This document shows, one piece after another, positions 61,957 to 64,000 of a stretch of DNA of 64,000 bases. The notes below the pieces were generated by a model, which was given only the letters and a program-made list of their open reading frames with translations, searched no databases and was not told the DNA's origin. Numbering within the stretch: the stretch's first letter is position 1; the number at the start of each line of letters is the position of its first letter. The position numbers were made by a program, and so were the translations under genes. The DNA is from JBBQYD01 sp942493075 (lineage in GTDB: Bacteria; Verrucomicrobiota; Verrucomicrobiia; Limisphaerales; UBA8199): assembly GCA_942493075.1 (NCBI GenBank), contig OW818681.1, forward strand, positions 248,001-312,000. Direction: 5' to 3'.

Positions 61957-62336
61957 AAGTCTTTCTGCGGTTACGGGGCATGCCGCACTCGCCACCAAGC
62001 ACCCAAAGACTTTTCTAAGACCTCCGCCCTGAAGGCCGCGTCTCCTGACGCGGCGGGCACGTGTTGATTCTGCATCGGTAATCCTCTCTGACACGGACAC
62101 GCCCGGTGAGGACACCGGGCCTCGGTCGCAGCGGGTAGGGCGGCCTCGCCGCAGGCCGCCGATTTTTAAAAGACCGGAGAAACTTTGATGAAACTCCGGA
62201 AGCGCTCTGCGGTCGCAGGCCGTCGATAATGATGCACGGAGGATCAAATCGGATTGAACAGGAGGGAGACCGATAGAATAGAGGTGCTTTCTGTCGATTG
62301 CCTTGCAAACGGCCTCTGCACTGATAGACAGGAGGG
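61957..62336. other. Intergenic repeat-rich stretch
   Basis: About 380 bases without a gene. It contains the hairpin CCGCGTC-TCCT-GACGCGG near 62037, the hairpin GCCCGGTG-AGGA-CACCGGGC near 62101, a REPIN-like element (62134) and an ATTGAACAGGAGGGAGACCG direct-repeat piece near 62252. The first two have related copies in the gap at 37.7-38.8 kb. The end carries the ribosome binding region of the following gene. Confidence 0.75.
62134..62225. repeat. REPIN-like element
   Basis: 92 bp. Left end GGTAGGGCGGCCTCGCCGCA then GGCCGCCGA is identical to the start of the copy at 63457. The middle (GGAGAAACTTTGATGAA) and the right end (GGAAGCGCTCTGCGG) also match, but the terminal bases have diverged (TCGCAGGCCGTCG). 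Confidence 0.7.
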
Positions 62337-63344
62337 ATGAGATCCGTTCGTCTGATATCATGCTTTGCGTTGTGGCTGGTGGCAGTGTGGGGTGCCTTGG
62401 TTCCCGGGGAAGCCGAGGCTGATTCCTTGCGTTTTGCAGATAGCAGCCGGGGGCGTCCGTATGCAAAAGACCCATCGGTCATCTTCTTTCAGGAGAAATA
62501 TTTTCTGTATTACTCGGTGCCCCCGCAGACCAGTGTTCCTGGCTTGGCCTTTCAAGCAGGATGGGGCATTGCGATTGCCACAAGCACCAATTTGGAGCAG
62601 TGGACAAAAGTGGCGGAGCTCGCACCGGCAGGAGATTACGAGCAAAAGGGGCTTTGCGCACCAGGCGCACTCGTGATTGGCGGGAAGGTTCACTTGTTCT
62701 ATCAGACGTACGGCAATGGCCCAAAAGACGCCATCTGTCACGCGATCTCCGGCGATGGAGTGCGCTTTGAACGCGACGCTTCAAACCCGATCTTCCGGCC
62801 GACCGGCTCGTGGACAAGTGGCCGGGCGATCGATGCTGAGGCATTCGTTCATGGAGATCGGCTGCTGCTTTACTTTGCGACACGAGATCCCGGAGGCAAA
62901 ATCCAGAAACTCGGCTTAGCCAGCGCTCCCGTGGACTCAGATTATTCCCGGGTACAGTGGCGCCAGGAATGCATTGGATCCATTCTCGCGCCCGAGTTGG
63001 ATTGGGAGAAGGGCTGTATAGAGGCACCGACGATCACCCGTCGAGGCGACGTGCTGTACATGTTCTATGCAGGTGGATATAATAACGAGCCACAACAGAT
63101 CGGGTTGGCAGTTTCGAAAGACGGGTTGAGCTGGAAACGTGTTTCTGAGAGACCGTTTCTAGCAAACGGACCTGCCGGAAGCTGGAACGAGAGCGAATCC
63201 GGCCACCCTGGAATTTTCACCGACCCCAAGACGGGGCGCACGTGGCTGTTCTACCAGGGAAACAATGATAAAGGTAAAAGCTGGTTCATTTCCAAAGCGG
63301 AAGTGAGATGGGAAAAGACGGGGCCGGTGTTGGTGCATGAGTGA
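62337..63344 (+). CDS. Secreted five-blade propeller glycosidase-like protein (GH43/GH32/GH130-like)
   Basis: 335 residues with a signal peptide (LISCFALWLVAVWGALVPGE). A five-bladed propeller is suggested by repeated blocks: YAKDPSVIFFQEKYFLYYSV, IAIATSTNLEQWTKVAELAP, VHLFYQTYGNGPKDAICHAI, AIDAEAFVHGDRLLLYFATR, and GCIEAPTITRRGDVLYMFYA. Asp in KDPS and Glu in IEAPT occupy places expected for catalytic acids of GH43-type folds. Exact family and substrate are not determinable. AGGAGG lies only one base before the ATG, so the start may be further in. Likely part of the carbohydrate cluster. Confidence 0.75.
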   Translation: MRSVRLISCFALWLVAVWGALVPGEAEADSLRFADSSRGRPYAKDPSVIFFQEKYFLYYSVPPQTSVPGLAFQAGWGIAIATSTNLEQWTKVAELAPAGDYEQKGLCAPGALVIGGKVHLFYQTYGNGPKDAICHAISGDGVRFERDASNPIFRPTGSWTSGRAIDAEAFVHGDRLLLYFATRDPGGKIQKLGLASAPVDSDYSRVQWRQECIGSILAPELDWEKGCIEAPTITRRGDVLYMFYAGGYNNEPQQIGLAVSKDGLSWKRVSERPFLANGPAGSWNESESGHPGIFTDPKTGRTWLFYQGNNDKGKSWFISKAEVRWEKTGPVLVHE

Positions 63345-63456
63345 CAGGAGAGGCCTTCGACAGGATGACAAGATGGGGAAGGGATTGAACAGGAGGGGGA
63401 CCGAGAGAACAGAGGGAAAAGAGGCCATTCAACATTCAAAGCCTGATGCTTTCTAA

Positions 63457-63549
63457 GGTAGGGCGGCCTCGCCGCAGGCCGCCGACTTTTCAGAGAACGG
63501 AGAAACTTTAATGAACCTCGGAAGCGCTCTGCGGCGAGAGCGCGCTACC
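63457..63549. repeat. REPIN-like element, best-preserved copy
   Basis: 93 bp with clean inverted ends: GGTAGGGCGGCCTCGCCGCA then GGCCGCC at the left, and on the opposite strand GGTAGCGCGCTCTCGCCGCA then GAGCGC at the right. Each end is GTAG followed by its own hairpin, and both share CTCGCCGCAG in the loop. This is the layout of two REPs in inverted order. Confidence 0.75.
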
Positions 63550-63562
63550 AAACCTTCAACCT

Positions 63563-64000
63563 TCAACCCGCCGTGAGCCTTGATTTGCGGTCGTTTGCCT
63601 GCCGTAATCCATAACCGCCGCCCCGGGCGTCATGCCGCCAGGATTCGGGCGACATCCCGGTCTTCCGTTTAAACAGGTGAGAGAAGTGGTAAGGACACTC
63701 AAAGCCTGATTGGAAGGCGATCTCCTTGATTGTGTGAGTTGAGTTGCCCAGAAGGCTCTTGGCTTTGTTAAGCCGCAACTGAGTCTGGTATTGGTGCAGA
63801 GACAGCCCGGTGTGTTGCCGGAAGGTGTGCCGCAACCATGAGTAACTAATGTGCAGTTCTGCTGCCAGTGCTTCCCAATCAACTCGCGCTGCCAGGCGCT
63901 CCATGATCAGCAACTTGGTCTTGCGAATGATCGCGTCATTGAAGTCGCCGCCGACCTGTTCTGCCCGGCCGGAGACATACATCCGCGCCAGGATTTGGAA
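63563..64000 (-). CDS. AraC-family transcriptional regulator (N-terminus outside window)
   Basis: 145 residues of the C-terminal part are visible; the frame stays open to the window edge upstream of the ATG at 63982 (FQILAR before MYVSGRAEQ), so the gene probably extends out and the effector-binding domain is missing. The two AraC HTHs are complete: WEALAAELHISYSWLRHTFR and IKEIAFQSGFECPYHFSHLF with FKRKTGMSPESWR. AraC regulators often control neighbouring sugar genes, so it may control the rhamnoside or propeller genes; inference. Confidence 0.88.
   Translation of the reverse strand, partial: FQILARMYVSGRAEQVGGDFNDAIIRKTKLLIMERLAARVDWEALAAELHISYSWLRHTFRQHTGLSLHQYQTQLRLNKAKSLLGNSTHTIKEIAFQSGFECPYHFSHLFKRKTGMSPESWRHDARGGGYGLRQANDRKSRLTAG

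Overview
The window most likely comes from a member of the Verrucomicrobiota of the Pedosphaera/Limisphaerales type, chromosomal and moderately GC-rich. The grounds are a pseudopilin-like protein with an [24 protein letters not shown] head and a GRHG...MDGHA tail, secreted rhamnosidase and beta-propeller enzymes, many intergenic GTAG-palindrome repeats, and MglA/roadblock plus PATAN-domain chemosensory genes. Genus-level assignment is inference. No rRNA, replication origin or intact insertion sequence was seen.

1-11.5 kb is ordinary metabolism and transport: a truncated membrane protein, a LysR regulator divergent from a 14-TM drug-efflux MFS protein, tRNA-Arg(TCT), a GH13_18 sugar phosphorylase divergent from a GT4 glycosyltransferase, a two-domain ChrA, and a large secreted propeller-like repeat protein followed by an orphan piece of one of its own repeats.

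11.5-35 kb is a signalling island. On the minus strand a run of genes with frequent ATGA overlaps encodes a PATAN response regulator, CheY, CheW, a Cache/HAMP chemoreceptor, CheR, a double-Hpt hybrid CheA, CheB, a frameshifted CheW, a TPR-PATAN protein and another CheW. Downstream are an outer-membrane barrel, a LuxR-type regulator whose receiver lacks its phospho-Asp, and a 1475-aa hybrid kinase. On the plus strand, behind a near-consensus sigma-54 promoter, lie a roadblock fusion protein, an MglA GTPase, an MglB-like protein and an NtrC-family activator. No flagellar genes are present, so polarity, surface motility or another non-flagellar output is more likely than swimming.

35-38.8 kb holds a YVTN-propeller/phosphoesterase protein and about 1.1 kb of non-coding sequence full of small palindromic repeats.

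38.8-55 kb is a complete type I-C CRISPR-Cas locus (cas3, an unrecognised 178-aa gene, cas5c, cas8c with a likely internal cas11c start, cas7c, cas4, cas1, cas2), a leader, and an array of 106 intact 37-nt repeats plus a degenerate terminal one. The unrecognised gene shares ATGA overlaps with both cas neighbours and is the best candidate for something undescribed. The array has several repeated spacers, and a 93-bp REPIN-like element abuts its distal end.

55-64 kb is a carbohydrate region: GH78 alpha-L-rhamnosidase, FucP-type symporter and sugar isomerase/epimerase-like protein on the minus strand; pseudopilin-like protein, an anchored hypothetical and a secreted five-blade-propeller glycosidase-like protein on the plus strand; then a truncated AraC regulator.
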